A stretch of DNA of 64,000 nucleotides from Aliivibrio fischeri (GTDB lineage Bacteria > Pseudomonadota > Gammaproteobacteria > Enterobacterales > Vibrionaceae). Under the pieces are notes generated by a model, which saw nothing but the letters and a program-made list of their open reading frames with translations, did no database searches and had not been told where the DNA came from. The stretch lies in assembly GCF_009727955.1 (NCBI RefSeq), contig NZ_WOBR01000003.1, forward strand, positions 22,069 through 86,068. Reading direction: 5' to 3'. Below, in pieces: positions 45,705 through 55,046 of the stretch. The translations under genes were made by a program, and so were the position numbers. The first letter of the stretch is position 1. Each line of letters starts with the position of its first letter.

Positions 45705-46145
45705 TTAGAGTGATGCAGCAATACCAAATAAGCATCCAATACAAATAGGAACGCCATAAGGAACTGTCATTATTTTATTGTTATAATTCCCATCAATTCT
45801 TTTATAAATCAACATACTTATAGCAATAAGTCCACCAACAAAAAGAATGATCGTAAATATGAGTAACTGATAATTTTGGTTAATTGCGATAAAAAAAGAA
45901 GATATAAGTTTTACATCACCTGCTGCTATCATTTTTCTCATAAAAAGTATAAATCCAACAATAAATATTATTACTGAATAATATAATGAAGAATAATTAC
46001 CACTTTTTATAACAAGGTAAATGCAAATAAAAAGAACTACAGTGCACAATTTATTTGATATAGTTCGTTTGGTTATATCTTGATAACAAATAATGCATGA
46101 TATGGCGAACAATAGTGTCCACCATATAATTGAATCATTATTCAT
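45705..46145 (-). CDS. tadV: Prepilin peptidase TadV/CpaA
   Basis: 146 residues with about five hydrophobic helices. The two aspartate sites of type IV prepilin peptidases are present: CYQDITKRTISN near the start and MIAAGDVKLISS (GD motif) in the middle. There is no N-terminal methylase part, as usual for TadV. It processes the Flp prepilin encoded just upstream. Confidence 0.88.
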   Translation of the reverse strand: MNNDSIIWWTLLFAISCIICYQDITKRTISNKLCTVVLFICIYLVIKSGNYSSLYYSVIIFIVGFILFMRKMIAAGDVKLISSFFIAINQNYQLLIFTIILFVGGLIAISMLIYKRIDGNYNNKIMTVPYGVPICIGCLFGIAASL

Positions 46146-46153
46146 CTGGCAAT

Positions 46154-46366
46154 TTAAGCGCCAGTATCATTCGCAGATGTAATATTATCTGAAATTGTAC
46201 CAATAGCATCGATTAGAGCTTGTTGAAGTGTTCCATTAAACATCAATAAGATAATAGCAGAAATAGCTACACCAATAATTGCATATTCAATGGCAGTAAC
46301 GCCACGCTCATCATTTTTAAAGTTTCGGATTGCGTTCTTAGAAAATTCGAAAAACTTAACTAACAT
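46154..46366 (-). CDS. flp: Flp-family type IVb prepilin
   Basis: 70 residues: a short basic leader, then the Flp pattern ERGVTAIEYAIIGVAISAIIL, with the cleavage Gly and the conserved Glu-Tyr of the processed pilin. Good AAGGTAAAAA ribosome site. It is the major subunit of the Tad/Flp pilus used for surface attachment. With the remainder of the operon deleted, it is unlikely to be assembled unless a second Tad locus exists. Confidence 0.92.
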   Translation of the reverse strand: MLVKFFEFSKNAIRNFKNDERGVTAIEYAIIGVAISAIILLMFNGTLQQALIDAIGTISDNITSANDTGA

Positions 46367-46718
46367 TGTTTTTTACCTTATTATCTCTAATGTTAAAACT
46401 CGTAGAGTTTATATACTGACTTATTAAAATTTAATACGCACAAATCAAAGTAATTATGTGTATTAAGAAAGAGACGAAATAATAAAGGTTGGTACAAAAA
46501 ACTAACAAGGCATGTACATTATAAAAATAAAATAAAATGCCAAATTATTGGGAGGGCGTTGTTTATATGTATTATCAAGCATAATAATTATAAATATATA
46601 ACACTAAAGTGTTAGTATCTCGTTTAAGTTATAATTACTGGATCAAGATCTATATTTAAATGTAATCAGTCTTTATTTAAATACAAAAAAAAGCATAGTA
46701 TCAACTATGCTTTTGGTA
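46367..46718. other. Intergenic region upstream of flp
   Basis: 352 bases holding the hpt terminator at its right end and presumably the flp promoter. No gene seen. Confidence 0.5.
46685..46714 (-). terminator. Terminator of the XRE-EAL-Hpt operon
   Basis: AAAAGCATAGT pairs with ACTATGCTTTT across four bases; on the minus strand a run of eight T follows. It separates this operon from flp. Confidence 0.85.
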
Positions 46719-47039
46719 TTAGGCTAAAAATTGTTCATCATTAACAACGATTTGGTACTCTCGGTGCAGAATTTCTTTTACTAATGTAAATCTCATGGCT
46801 TGGTGATAATGCTCAAGCCTGATACATACTTCATGCATTCTATTGAGCCCAGCATAACTAGATATCCCTTTTATTGCATGAATGGTATCTTTAACTCCGT
46901 CTGTTTCGATTTCCTCTAATTCTTTCTCTATTCCCTCAACTACCATCCTTTTAAAGTAATGTGCTTCTTCGCTAGGATGAGAGGTTGAGGTTCCATTTTC
47001 AAAATCTTTAACATTAAACGTTTTTAGCTTCTGATTCAT
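46719..47039 (-). CDS. Stand-alone Hpt phosphotransfer protein
   Basis: 106 residues. The Hpt signature is IHAIKGISSYAGL, with the phospho-accepting His, the Lys and Gly after it, and a later 'L..YH' helix as in Hpt bundles. The start lies 26 bp inside the preceding REC-EAL gene, so the two are coupled. It is likely a phosphate shuttle or sink for the receiver of that protein, as no kinase is encoded in the operon. The upstream kinase partner is unknown; the hybrid kinase at 39860 has its own Hpt. Confidence 0.8.
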   Translation of the reverse strand: MNQKLKTFNVKDFENGTSTSHPSEEAHYFKRMVVEGIEKELEEIETDGVKDTIHAIKGISSYAGLNRMHEVCIRLEHYHQAMRFTLVKEILHREYQIVVNDEQFLA

Positions 47040-48156
47040 AATCGTTAATCCAATTAACTAGTTTATCATTTTTCATTTCCGATGAAATAAAATCACCTTG
47101 TAGGCATTTAAATCCGTACTCTAGTGATTTTTCTTGTTGATTCACTTTTTGAATATTACTAATAATTATAGGAATATCCTTCCCATATTTTATTTTGAAT
47201 TTATCAATGCTATGAAATACATTCTTTTTATATTCAAAACAAATATTAGAAAGCGATAAACCTTTATCTATAATTTTACATTGCAGATCATTTTCTACTA
47301 ACTCAATAGAAATCCGTACGCCAGCTAAAAGCAGTTTTTTGAGATTTGTAGTTAATTTATCCACTAACGAAACATCATCAGAAAATTCAACAACAACAAT
47401 TATTTTGTCTTTTGTAGTCTTATCAATTTTTTCGAATACGTGATGAATAAAATCATCATCGCATATTAAGATGTCTTTGACATTCAAACGGAATGTATAA
47501 TCATGGTTGATAAATTTATCTCGAATATCGCGTTCAAGCAGTGTAAATGTCAAATTCATAAACCCTGCGGTGTTTTTCATCTCATTGATATCTGGTAAAA
47601 ACACACTTTCAGCAACTGCACTTGTTTTTTGGTTTTTCCAATGAGGGGAAACTTGTACAGCATTAACATTATGTGTTTTAAAGTTAATGATGGGTTGATA
47701 ATACAACTCAACAAGATCATTTTGTTTAACATCTTCAAACAACATTTTACTATCTTCAATTCTATTTAAATTAAAGAATTCAATCGTTGAAATGACTTCT
47801 TCTGATGAAATCGGTTTATTATACGAGTTAACAATAGTCACACCACTGACTTCAGCTAAATCCATTACCTTTTCTAAAATAGATACTTTTACTGAAGAAA
47901 CAATCGCAACAGGTATATTATAGTTGTTATCAGATAGTACCTTGATTAAATCAAGACCATCACCATTCGGCATCATTATATCTGTTATAATACCGTGTAT
48001 TAGATTTTTTTTGTTTAATATATTTACGACATCATTACAGCTTTTGGCTTCTATGATATTAACCTGTTCATTAAAATTTTTCTTAATAATAAATGAAACT
48101 ACTTTCCTTGAAAAATCAACATCATCAACTAATATTATATTTATTTTACTTTTCAT
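47014..48156 (-). CDS. Receiver domain protein with degenerate EAL domain
   Basis: About 380 residues from the ATG at 48156 (GGAA upstream). Receiver at 1-125: NIILVDDVDFSR, phospho-Asp in GIITDIMMPNGDG, IVSSVK and the NKPIS Lys. The C-terminal part (about 145-375) aligns with EAL domains (ELYYQPIINFKTHNVNAV, then GFKCLQGDFIS), but the EAL motif itself is AVQVSP and the DDFG-like and other catalytic acidic residues are lost, so c-di-GMP hydrolysis is not expected. It may bind c-di-GMP or a protein instead. It overlaps the gene before it by 11 bp and the gene after it by 26 bp. Confidence 0.78.
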   Translation of the reverse strand: MKSKINIILVDDVDFSRKVVSFIIKKNFNEQVNIIEAKSCNDVVNILNKKNLIHGIITDIMMPNGDGLDLIKVLSDNNYNIPVAIVSSVKVSILEKVMDLAEVSGVTIVNSYNKPISSEEVISTIEFFNLNRIEDSKMLFEDVKQNDLVELYYQPIINFKTHNVNAVQVSPHWKNQKTSAVAESVFLPDINEMKNTAGFMNLTFTLLERDIRDKFINHDYTFRLNVKDILICDDDFIHHVFEKIDKTTKDKIIVVVEFSDDVSLVDKLTTNLKKLLLAGVRISIELVENDLQCKIIDKGLSLSNICFEYKKNVFHSIDKFKIKYGKDIPIIISNIQKVNQQEKSLEYGFKCLQGDFISSEMKNDKLVNWINDYESEAKNV

Positions 48157-49036
48157 ATTCCATTCTTCTAAAATCAACAAGAAAATGTAATGCATCTTTT
48201 GAGTGATTAATATTTAGCTTTGTAACTTCGGATAACTTATAATTTTTCCCATTAATAAATTCATTAAATTTAATCTTAGAATTTAGTTTAACAAACAATT
48301 TATGTGTATTTTTTTCACCAGAAATAAAATATAGTTTAGAGTCTATATTTGGTATATCTAAAAAATTAGTTAATATTCGACCTAATATGTATTTTAAACT
48401 ATCATTTGTTGATGCATAAAAAGAGATAACTAACGGATTATTTGATGAATAGCTTTTTATTTTAGTATAATCAACTCCATCACACATTAAATCTTTTAAA
48501 AAATCCGATGTCACATAAAGAGTTATGGAATGGGCAATTAACCTTGATTTATATTTACAAATGATAATTTCAGCATTCAATTTAGCCATTAAAGATTCGA
48601 TGGCTTTCTTAATACTATTCTTACCTGTTGATTTTATTAGTTGTTTAAAATAATAATCACTATCGATTATCAATTCCATTTCTTCAAGAACTGCATCTAA
48701 ACCGGACAGCGTATTTCTATTTAATACATACGTGTTAAATTCATCATTCCCATAAGTATAATAATCACTAACGAAATGATTATCATTATCTACTTTTGGT
48801 AATTCTATATTTAAATCAATTATTTCATCTATAGGATCAACACCTAATAATTGATATATTTCAATTTGTTTTTTGAAAGGAGGAATAGTAATCCCCCTCT
48901 CCCAGCGACTGAATGTTACGTTATCTAATTTTTTTAACTTGGAAGAATTGTGACTCAATAAGTCAACCATAATCTCTTGAGTAACGCCGCTTTTCTCTCT
49001 ATATTTTTTTAAAATTTGTTCAAAAAGATACTTCAT
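48146..49036 (-). CDS. XRE-type transcription regulator with unknown C-terminal domain
   Basis: About 296 residues from the ATG at 49036; a TTG at 49048 is the only alternative further up. The N-terminal helix-turn-helix spans about 1-65 (LKKYREKSGVTQEIMVDLL, FSRWERGITIPP), followed by a 220-residue region with no motif I know. Very AT-rich and Lys/Asn/Ile-rich. First gene of an overlapping operon with the REC-EAL and Hpt genes, and next to the flp locus, so a role in pilus or biofilm control is plausible (inference). Confidence 0.7.
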   Translation of the reverse strand: MKYLFEQILKKYREKSGVTQEIMVDLLSHNSSKLKKLDNVTFSRWERGITIPPFKKQIEIYQLLGVDPIDEIIDLNIELPKVDNDNHFVSDYYTYGNDEFNTYVLNRNTLSGLDAVLEEMELIIDSDYYFKQLIKSTGKNSIKKAIESLMAKLNAEIIICKYKSRLIAHSITLYVTSDFLKDLMCDGVDYTKIKSYSSNNPLVISFYASTNDSLKYILGRILTNFLDIPNIDSKLYFISGEKNTHKLFVKLNSKIKFNEFINGKNYKLSEVTKLNINHSKDALHFLVDFRRMEYEK

Positions 49037-49512
49037 ATGTTGAACCAACCCTTTATTTAGCCATTATAAGCTTTTAAGCACTGACACCCCAAGGCATTTA
49101 TAGCAAACAAATAAATAAAAATGCCTAATAAAGAAATTATTCTATAGAAATTATCTACTAATTTAAATGTTATTATTAATATAATTATCTGTTAAATATG
49201 CAGTTTTTAAAATCTAAACGTTTTAGATTTTTTTATATTTATTTAAAACGCTCAACATCACCTAAATTTTAAACATTTTCTAATTATACTTTTTATTTAA
49301 TTCAACGATCTAGATCTCACTTAGGGATGAAGTTTGCCTTATATATGAGACTTATTTTCTATAAGAACATAAGTTACACTTTAAGTTGTTTTTCTTTCTA
49401 TTTTATTTTCTAATCAATATCTCGATATTTTCACATAGTTACTGAACTCACTTTCTTTTCAAGCTATATTTCTCTTTAGTTATTTTCAATACTCAGTGGT
49501 TAGGTAACACCA
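49037..49512. other. AT-rich divergent intergenic region, no gene seen
   Basis: 476 bases between the XRE gene and the LysR gene. No open frame, RNA or repeat that I can support. Confidence 0.5.
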
Positions 49513-50421
49513 ATGCAGAACAATGATCTAAATTTGCTCAAACTTTTAGTCATCCTAAATGAAGAGAGACAAACCATTTTGGCAGCAAAACGAATGAATT
49601 TAAGCCAACCTACGATCAGTATTATGCTAAAAAAATTGCGAGACCAATTTGATGATCCTTTGTTCATTCGTGATAAAAACAACCTTACCCCCACAATCAA
49701 ATGCGAAAACATATTAGCGACGCTTCCTACTCTTTTGACTCAGCTAAATAAGCTCTATTCAGATAATACACAATGGGATATATCTCAATTGAGTGGTGAT
49801 TTGAACTTATTAATTTCACCTCCTTTGATTCCAACATTAGGCTCACAGTTAATAAAAAAACTGACGTTACTGGCTCCTGAATTAACCGTTCAATGCTCAC
49901 ACTGGGCGGGAGATACTCCACAACGTTTAGAAAATAATCCTCATCAACATTTTGGAATTACTTATTTACCGATGGAGACAAATAAAACTCTGTTAGAACA
50001 AGAAATTGGTAGTGATGAGTTTGCCTTTGTAGTCAGTAAGGACCACCCTTTACAGCAAGCTTCAATTGAAAACGTACTCTTATACCCTTTGGCCATTTGT
50101 CTTATTCCTGGAGGGATTACAGGTCCATCAAAAGCAGAGCAGTTAATTCGTAATCTTAAAATAAAGAAAAAAATCAATTTACGAACAAGTGATATTTCGT
50201 TAATGACAAATTTACTTAAAGAAAGTAATTATGTTGGCGTCATGCCGCGTACTCTCCAAGCTTTGATGCAACCTCATTTTCGCTTTTTACCGATACCTCA
50301 TGAAATTGTACCTCAAAGCTACCAACGTAAAATTGCCTTATTTTGTCATCAAACAAATCGCAATCAACCATTAACTGAATGGTTAATTGAAGAAGCAAAA
50401 GGGATTTTAAATTCAATTTAA
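49513..50421 (+). CDS. LysR-family transcription regulator
   Basis: 302 residues. N-terminal winged helix (LLKLLVILNEERQTILAAKRMNLSQPTISIMLKKLRDQFDDPLF) and a C-terminal substrate-binding fold. The N-terminus resembles the NodD/LeuO/YidZ branch. It lies 112 bp upstream of the DUF1254 gene in the same direction, so control of the DUF1254-sulfatase block is the likely role (inference). Effector unknown. Confidence 0.87.
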   Translation: MQNNDLNLLKLLVILNEERQTILAAKRMNLSQPTISIMLKKLRDQFDDPLFIRDKNNLTPTIKCENILATLPTLLTQLNKLYSDNTQWDISQLSGDLNLLISPPLIPTLGSQLIKKLTLLAPELTVQCSHWAGDTPQRLENNPHQHFGITYLPMETNKTLLEQEIGSDEFAFVVSKDHPLQQASIENVLLYPLAICLIPGGITGPSKAEQLIRNLKIKKKINLRTSDISLMTNLLKESNYVGVMPRTLQALMQPHFRFLPIPHEIVPQSYQRKIALFCHQTNRNQPLTEWLIEEAKGILNSI

Positions 50422-50445
50422 CTATTATTACTAACGGAATTACAC

Positions 50446-50472
50446 CTCTCTATTAATATTCTTAATAGAGAG
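50446..50472. terminator. Hairpin after the LysR gene
   Basis: CTCTCTATTAA pairs with TTAATAGAGAG across five bases; no T-run. Possible terminator or leader structure. Confidence 0.5.
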
Positions 50473-50533
50473 TATAGAGATAATTTTGAACCAAAAAACA
50501 TAAGATCCCTTTAGTTATATAAAGGAGTTATTT

Positions 50534-51976
50534 ATGTTTAAAAAACGTATTTCTACCGTAATCATTTCCACCCTTTTAATGAGTTCTTTAAGCATCAATG
50601 CTGAAGAGAAAGAAACTCATCCCCTTTTATCTCCAACAGAACAAATTCAAGAAAACCAAGCATCTAACTGGCTTGATCAAGAAAGTTATATTTTAGCGAC
50701 GAATGCGTATTTGTGGGGTTCTACTCTAGTTCGCATGGAGCAAATAGCTCGAAAATATACAGATATGTCTCAACCACAAAATGATACGAGCTATCGAGCT
50801 CCATTAAATCACTTTGGGCATGCTCGCAGACTTCCTACGAATCTAGACACGGATATGCCAACGGCTAATCGTGACACCTTATATTCAAGTGCTGTTGTCG
50901 ATGTATCCAATGAACCGATCATATTATCAACACCAGCAGTCAAAGATCGCTACTTTGTGATTAATTTATTTGATATGTGGCACAACCTTTTTAAATACGT
51001 AGGGACAAGAGAAACAGGCGAAAATGCACAAGAGTTAATGATTGTGCCACCAAATTGGGTTGGAGATATACCAACAGGCTTAACCGTTATAGAGGCTCCT
51101 ACTACAAAAATATGGTTATGGGGACGAACTCAAGTATTTGGTGAAAAGGATTACCAGAATGTCCATGATATCCAAAATAAATATACTTTAACGCCACTAA
51201 GCAAATATCTCGCTCACAATTCAAGTGATTTCGTATCCCAACCTCTACCCGCCCGTATCGGAAAACAGAACGATCCACTTCGCTTCTATGAAGAATTAGG
51301 GGCTTATATAAAAGCCAATCCTATTCCAGAACGTCAACAAGCCTTATTAGGTCAATTTAATAAAATTGGTCTAAGTAAAGATGGATTCGATCGAACAAAG
51401 CTGACTTCAAAAATGAAAGTTCAACTTGAAAAAGCCATTAAAGACGGTCAAAAAATAGTTTCGGTTCAAGCATCAAATCCTGTCACTTTAAAAACAAAAG
51501 ACGGCTGGTTTTATTCATTCGTTTTAGACCAATTTGGTGATGACAATGCACTTCGCTCCCTAGTGGCGCATCCTTATCTTGGTGGCCAAGGTGCAAAGGA
51601 AGCTATGTATCCCATCGCTTATACCGACGTAAACAATCAATTTCTTTCTGGTGAAAAAAATTACAGCATACATTTTGATAGCCAACCACCCGTGGCTGCT
51701 TTTTGGTCAATTACCATTTATGACGCCCAAACAAAAATGTTAATTGCTAATGATATTCATCGTTTCAACATTAATGATCAAACCCCAATCCAAAAAAACA
51801 GCGATGGTTCTTTTGATCTTGTTCTATCAAATAAAAAACCAACAAATACTAAAGACTTAGCAAACTGGTTACCAACACCAAAAGGTAACTTTTATGCCAT
51901 CACTCGTCTTTATATACCATCTCAAGAAATCCTTGATATGAAATGGACAGTACCACCTATTCAACCAACAAATTAA
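50534..51976 (+). CDS. DUF1254/DUF1214 periplasmic protein, copy 1
   Basis: 480 residues with a signal peptide (about 1-23). DUF1254 part: YLWGSTLVRMEQ, then RDTLYSSAVVDVSNEPIILSTP and YFVINLFDMWHNLFKYVGTR. DUF1214 part at the end: FWSITIYDAQTKMLIAN, then WLPTPKGNFYAITRLY. The biochemical function of the family is not established. It shares a probable transcript with the sulfatase gene 40 bp downstream. A second member lies at 58868. AAAGGAG upstream of the ATG. Confidence 0.85.
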   Translation: MFKKRISTVIISTLLMSSLSINAEEKETHPLLSPTEQIQENQASNWLDQESYILATNAYLWGSTLVRMEQIARKYTDMSQPQNDTSYRAPLNHFGHARRLPTNLDTDMPTANRDTLYSSAVVDVSNEPIILSTPAVKDRYFVINLFDMWHNLFKYVGTRETGENAQELMIVPPNWVGDIPTGLTVIEAPTTKIWLWGRTQVFGEKDYQNVHDIQNKYTLTPLSKYLAHNSSDFVSQPLPARIGKQNDPLRFYEELGAYIKANPIPERQQALLGQFNKIGLSKDGFDRTKLTSKMKVQLEKAIKDGQKIVSVQASNPVTLKTKDGWFYSFVLDQFGDDNALRSLVAHPYLGGQGAKEAMYPIAYTDVNNQFLSGEKNYSIHFDSQPPVAAFWSITIYDAQTKMLIANDIHRFNINDQTPIQKNSDGSFDLVLSNKKPTNTKDLANWLPTPKGNFYAITRLYIPSQEILDMKWTVPPIQPTN

Positions 51977-52016
51977 CAGCACCATATTAATAAATTTTTA
52001 CTGCAAGGTAATAAAT

Positions 52017-53555
52017 ATGAAAACGAAAACGATAGCAAAAACAGCACTAGCTCTTGCCGTTACCTCATTTGGAACTCACGCAGCACAAACTCAACCGAAC
52101 ATAGTTACCATAATGGTTGATGATGTTAGCCCTATGGATATTTCTGCTTATCATCGTGGATTAGGGGCAATTAACACACCAAACATTGATCGTATAGCCA
52201 AACGAGGCATGATGGTAAGTGATTATTATGCACAAGGAAGCTCTACTGCTGGACGAAGTGCCTTTATTACAGGGCAATATCCATTTAGAACGGGATTAAC
52301 AACGGTTGGTCAACCGGGCTCTAATATTGGTTTACAAAAAGAAGACCCAACTCTTGCTGACATGCTAAAAGCAAAAGGTTACGACACTATACATGTTGGT
52401 AAAAGTCATCTTGGCGATCGAAATAAGTTTTTACCAACGGTTCATGGCTTTGATGAATTTTATGGCTTTCTTTATCACTTAAATGTAATGGAAATGCCAG
52501 AGCAACCTAATTTCCCCAAAGACCCTGACTTTATTAGCCGTCCACGAAATATGCTTCACAGCTTCGCCACAGAGAACTACGACAAAACCGTACAACCTCG
52601 TTGGGGAGAAATTGGTAAGCAGCGTATCGAAGATAAAGGTCCTCTTGGCTCTGAGCGAATGAAAACTATTGATGATGAATACGTTGAGTTCACAACACAA
52701 TGGTTAGAAAAGCATGAAGCACAAACACCAGATAAGCCTTTTTTCTTGTGGTTTAATCCATCACGTATGCATCAACAAATACACGTAAAAGATGAATATT
52801 TAGGAGTCAGTGGTCACACCGAATATTTTGATGCGTTAAAAGAGTTAGATGACCAAATAGGTGTATTACTAAATAAATTAGATGCTTTGGGTGAGACAGA
52901 TAATACCATCATCATGTTTACGTCTGATAACGGTATTAACCTTGATCACTGGCCAATGGCTGGTACAGCTGCTTTCCGTGGTCAAAAAGGAACGACATGG
53001 GATGGTGCATTCCGAGTACCTATGCTGATCAGTTGGCCTGGGCATATACCTGAAGGTGAATATACCGATGGATTTATGACATCAGAAGATTGGGTTCCAA
53101 CCTTAATGGCCGCTGCGACAGGTGATACTAAAATCAAGCAAGACCTACTCAAAGGTAAAGAAATTAATGGAACAAAATACAAGGCTCATTTAGATGGCTA
53201 TAACCAAATGGGCATGCTAACTAAAAAAGGCCCAAGTAAGCGTCATGAATTCTTCTATTACAATGAACAAGATTTAAATGCTATCCGCGTAGACAATTGG
53301 AAAGTGCATTTAAAAACTAAAACTGAATGGACAGAACCAGCAAAAGCATGGCCTCTTGGTATTATCTTAGACATTAAAGCGGATCCATGGGAGCGAAGCG
53401 TTGATACTAATGGTTGGTTCTTATGGATGAAAGAACGCTCTTGGATCGTTCCTACGCTACAGAAAAAAATTGGCGAATATAAAAAATCATTGAAAGCTTT
53501 CCCACCACGCCAAAAATCAGGTGGTATTGGAATGTCTGATAATTCAGTGAAATAA
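52017..53555 (+). CDS. Serine-type arylsulfatase, exported
   Basis: 512 residues. Signal peptide ending THAA-like, near residue 23. The sulfatase fold begins NIVTIMVDDVSPMDISA (metal Asp pair). The formylglycine site is S76-T-A-G-R80, the Ser form of the C/S-x-P/A-x-R motif, inside GSSTAGRSAFITGQYPFRTGL. Other active-site parts are HVGKSHLGD and FTSDNGINLDHWP. A Ser at the first position needs an anaerobic sulfatase-maturating enzyme, which is encoded at 60429. The substrate is unknown. It follows the DUF1254 gene by 40 bp. Confidence 0.9.
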   Translation: MKTKTIAKTALALAVTSFGTHAAQTQPNIVTIMVDDVSPMDISAYHRGLGAINTPNIDRIAKRGMMVSDYYAQGSSTAGRSAFITGQYPFRTGLTTVGQPGSNIGLQKEDPTLADMLKAKGYDTIHVGKSHLGDRNKFLPTVHGFDEFYGFLYHLNVMEMPEQPNFPKDPDFISRPRNMLHSFATENYDKTVQPRWGEIGKQRIEDKGPLGSERMKTIDDEYVEFTTQWLEKHEAQTPDKPFFLWFNPSRMHQQIHVKDEYLGVSGHTEYFDALKELDDQIGVLLNKLDALGETDNTIIMFTSDNGINLDHWPMAGTAAFRGQKGTTWDGAFRVPMLISWPGHIPEGEYTDGFMTSEDWVPTLMAAATGDTKIKQDLLKGKEINGTKYKAHLDGYNQMGMLTKKGPSKRHEFFYYNEQDLNAIRVDNWKVHLKTKTEWTEPAKAWPLGIILDIKADPWERSVDTNGWFLWMKERSWIVPTLQKKIGEYKKSLKAFPPRQKSGGIGMSDNSVK

Positions 53556-53577
53556 ATTTCATTTTCTGGCCATCAAT

Positions 53578-53607
53578 AAAAAAGGAGCGTTTATCGCTCC
53601 TCTTTTG
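53578..53607. terminator. Bidirectional hairpin terminator
   Basis: GGAGCG pairs with CGCTCC in an A-rich and T-rich frame. It lies between the sulfatase gene and the converging sensor kinase gene. Confidence 0.75.
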
Positions 53608-53621
53608 TTTTCTATTTTAAC

Positions 53622-55046
53622 TTATTCCCCTTTCGGAATAATGACACTAAACGTAATCACTTGTTCGTCAGTATAATCAACAGACAATTCATAGTTATTT
53701 ACATAAGCGATATTCTTTACTATCGACAACCCTAATCCGTGTCTTCCTGTATGCGTTCTTGATTTATCTACTTGATAAAGAGGTTTAAACAAGTTCTCAA
53801 GATGCTCTGCTGTCAGTTTTGTTACCGTTCTATTTTGCACTTTTAGCACAAAATGAGCCGTATCGTAATTATCAATTGAAGCCACAATTTCAGAACCTTC
53901 TTCACTATAAAATAACGCATTATCTAATAAGTTTTTAACGACGGTTTCTAGGCTAAAGCGGTCAACATAAATAACAGGTGAAGACAAAGTCGAAATAAAC
54001 GTTAAACGCTTCTCTGCATCAGGGTATTTAAACTCCAAATCAATACTGATTTCTTTAGCAAGGTCTCGGATATCAACATCACTTTTTTCAATATGATAAT
54101 GACTCGAAGAACTTTGATTTAGCGCCATCAACTGATTCACGATATTCTTCATATTGCTGGCAATCGATAGCACATCTTCTTTATATGTCGCCGAAATTCT
54201 TACATCATCGGGAAAGCGAATGTTCATTTCACTAAGACTAATTATCTCTGCAATCGGCGTTTTAAGCTCATGAGCAATATCAGATGAGAGACGTTTTTCA
54301 TTAGCCATATTTTGAATATTTAATTCAATATATCGATTCAATTCTTTGCGAATGGGTGCTATTTCTTTACTCTCTTTTGGGTTTTCTTTTATCTGCTCAG
54401 CATTCGCATCCAGTTCTGATATTTCTCTATTGAGTATATAAAGCGAGTCTAACTCTCTATCCACCACTTTTATTACCACGGTTCTCACACCAAAAATCGC
54501 AGTAACAAATACAAACAAAAGTCCTAAGTCAGCAAATAACAATATGTTCGAAACACGCTGATTAGATATCGCAAGCGTTAAATACATTGAGCCAATATAA
54601 GTAACATCTTCAGGTTTCACATCATGTGATAATTGAGGCTGAAAGCGTGAAGATATAGCCTTTCCCATACTGCCATCAGGTAATTTTATCGTAAAGATAC
54701 GGCTGTCATGTGTCGCTACATCACGATAATCAAGATCGATATTCTCGTAATAAGACAAAGATTGAGATTTCGCAAAAGTTTGTTCATCTAGCCAAATCTG
54801 AAAATATTGTGCATCTTCTTTACGTTCGAATTGAGGCATAAAACCGTTATGATATTCAAACTCAATGCCATCACTTTCCACTTCAACCAAGGATTTAAAA
54901 TAATTTGATTTCTCGACTAAGGCATCATCAAACTGCTGATCAACCCATGCGTCCAAAATAAAATCCAGTGACAAAAACACGACTAACAAAATGATGCCAA
55001 TGATCACGGTTAAAGCGTTAACTAATCGATCTTTTATTGAGTACAT
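53622..55046 (-). CDS. Sensor histidine kinase next to eptA
   Basis: 474 residues. Membrane helix at about 10-32, periplasmic sensor region at about 33-165, second helix at about 165-190, HisKA with DIAHELKTPIAE, and ATPase (VKNLLDNALFYS, GRHGLGLSIVKNI). Structure as in PmrB/QseC kinases. The regulator is encoded upstream, overlapping by 13 bp. With eptA adjacent on the same strand, control of lipid A modification in response to cations or peptides is likely (inference). Confidence 0.88.
   Translation of the reverse strand: MYSIKDRLVNALTVIIGIILLVVFLSLDFILDAWVDQQFDDALVEKSNYFKSLVEVESDGIEFEYHNGFMPQFERKEDAQYFQIWLDEQTFAKSQSLSYYENIDLDYRDVATHDSRIFTIKLPDGSMGKAISSRFQPQLSHDVKPEDVTYIGSMYLTLAISNQRVSNILLFADLGLLFVFVTAIFGVRTVVIKVVDRELDSLYILNREISELDANAEQIKENPKESKEIAPIRKELNRYIELNIQNMANEKRLSSDIAHELKTPIAEIISLSEMNIRFPDDVRISATYKEDVLSIASNMKNIVNQLMALNQSSSSHYHIEKSDVDIRDLAKEISIDLEFKYPDAEKRLTFISTLSSPVIYVDRFSLETVVKNLLDNALFYSEEGSEIVASIDNYDTAHFVLKVQNRTVTKLTAEHLENLFKPLYQVDKSRTHTGRHGLGLSIVKNIAYVNNYELSVDYTDEQVITFSVIIPKGE

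Noticed and set aside
46367..46600. Sigma-54 promoter upstream of flp
   Set aside because: A TTGGCA element is present on the minus strand but no TTGC element at the required distance.
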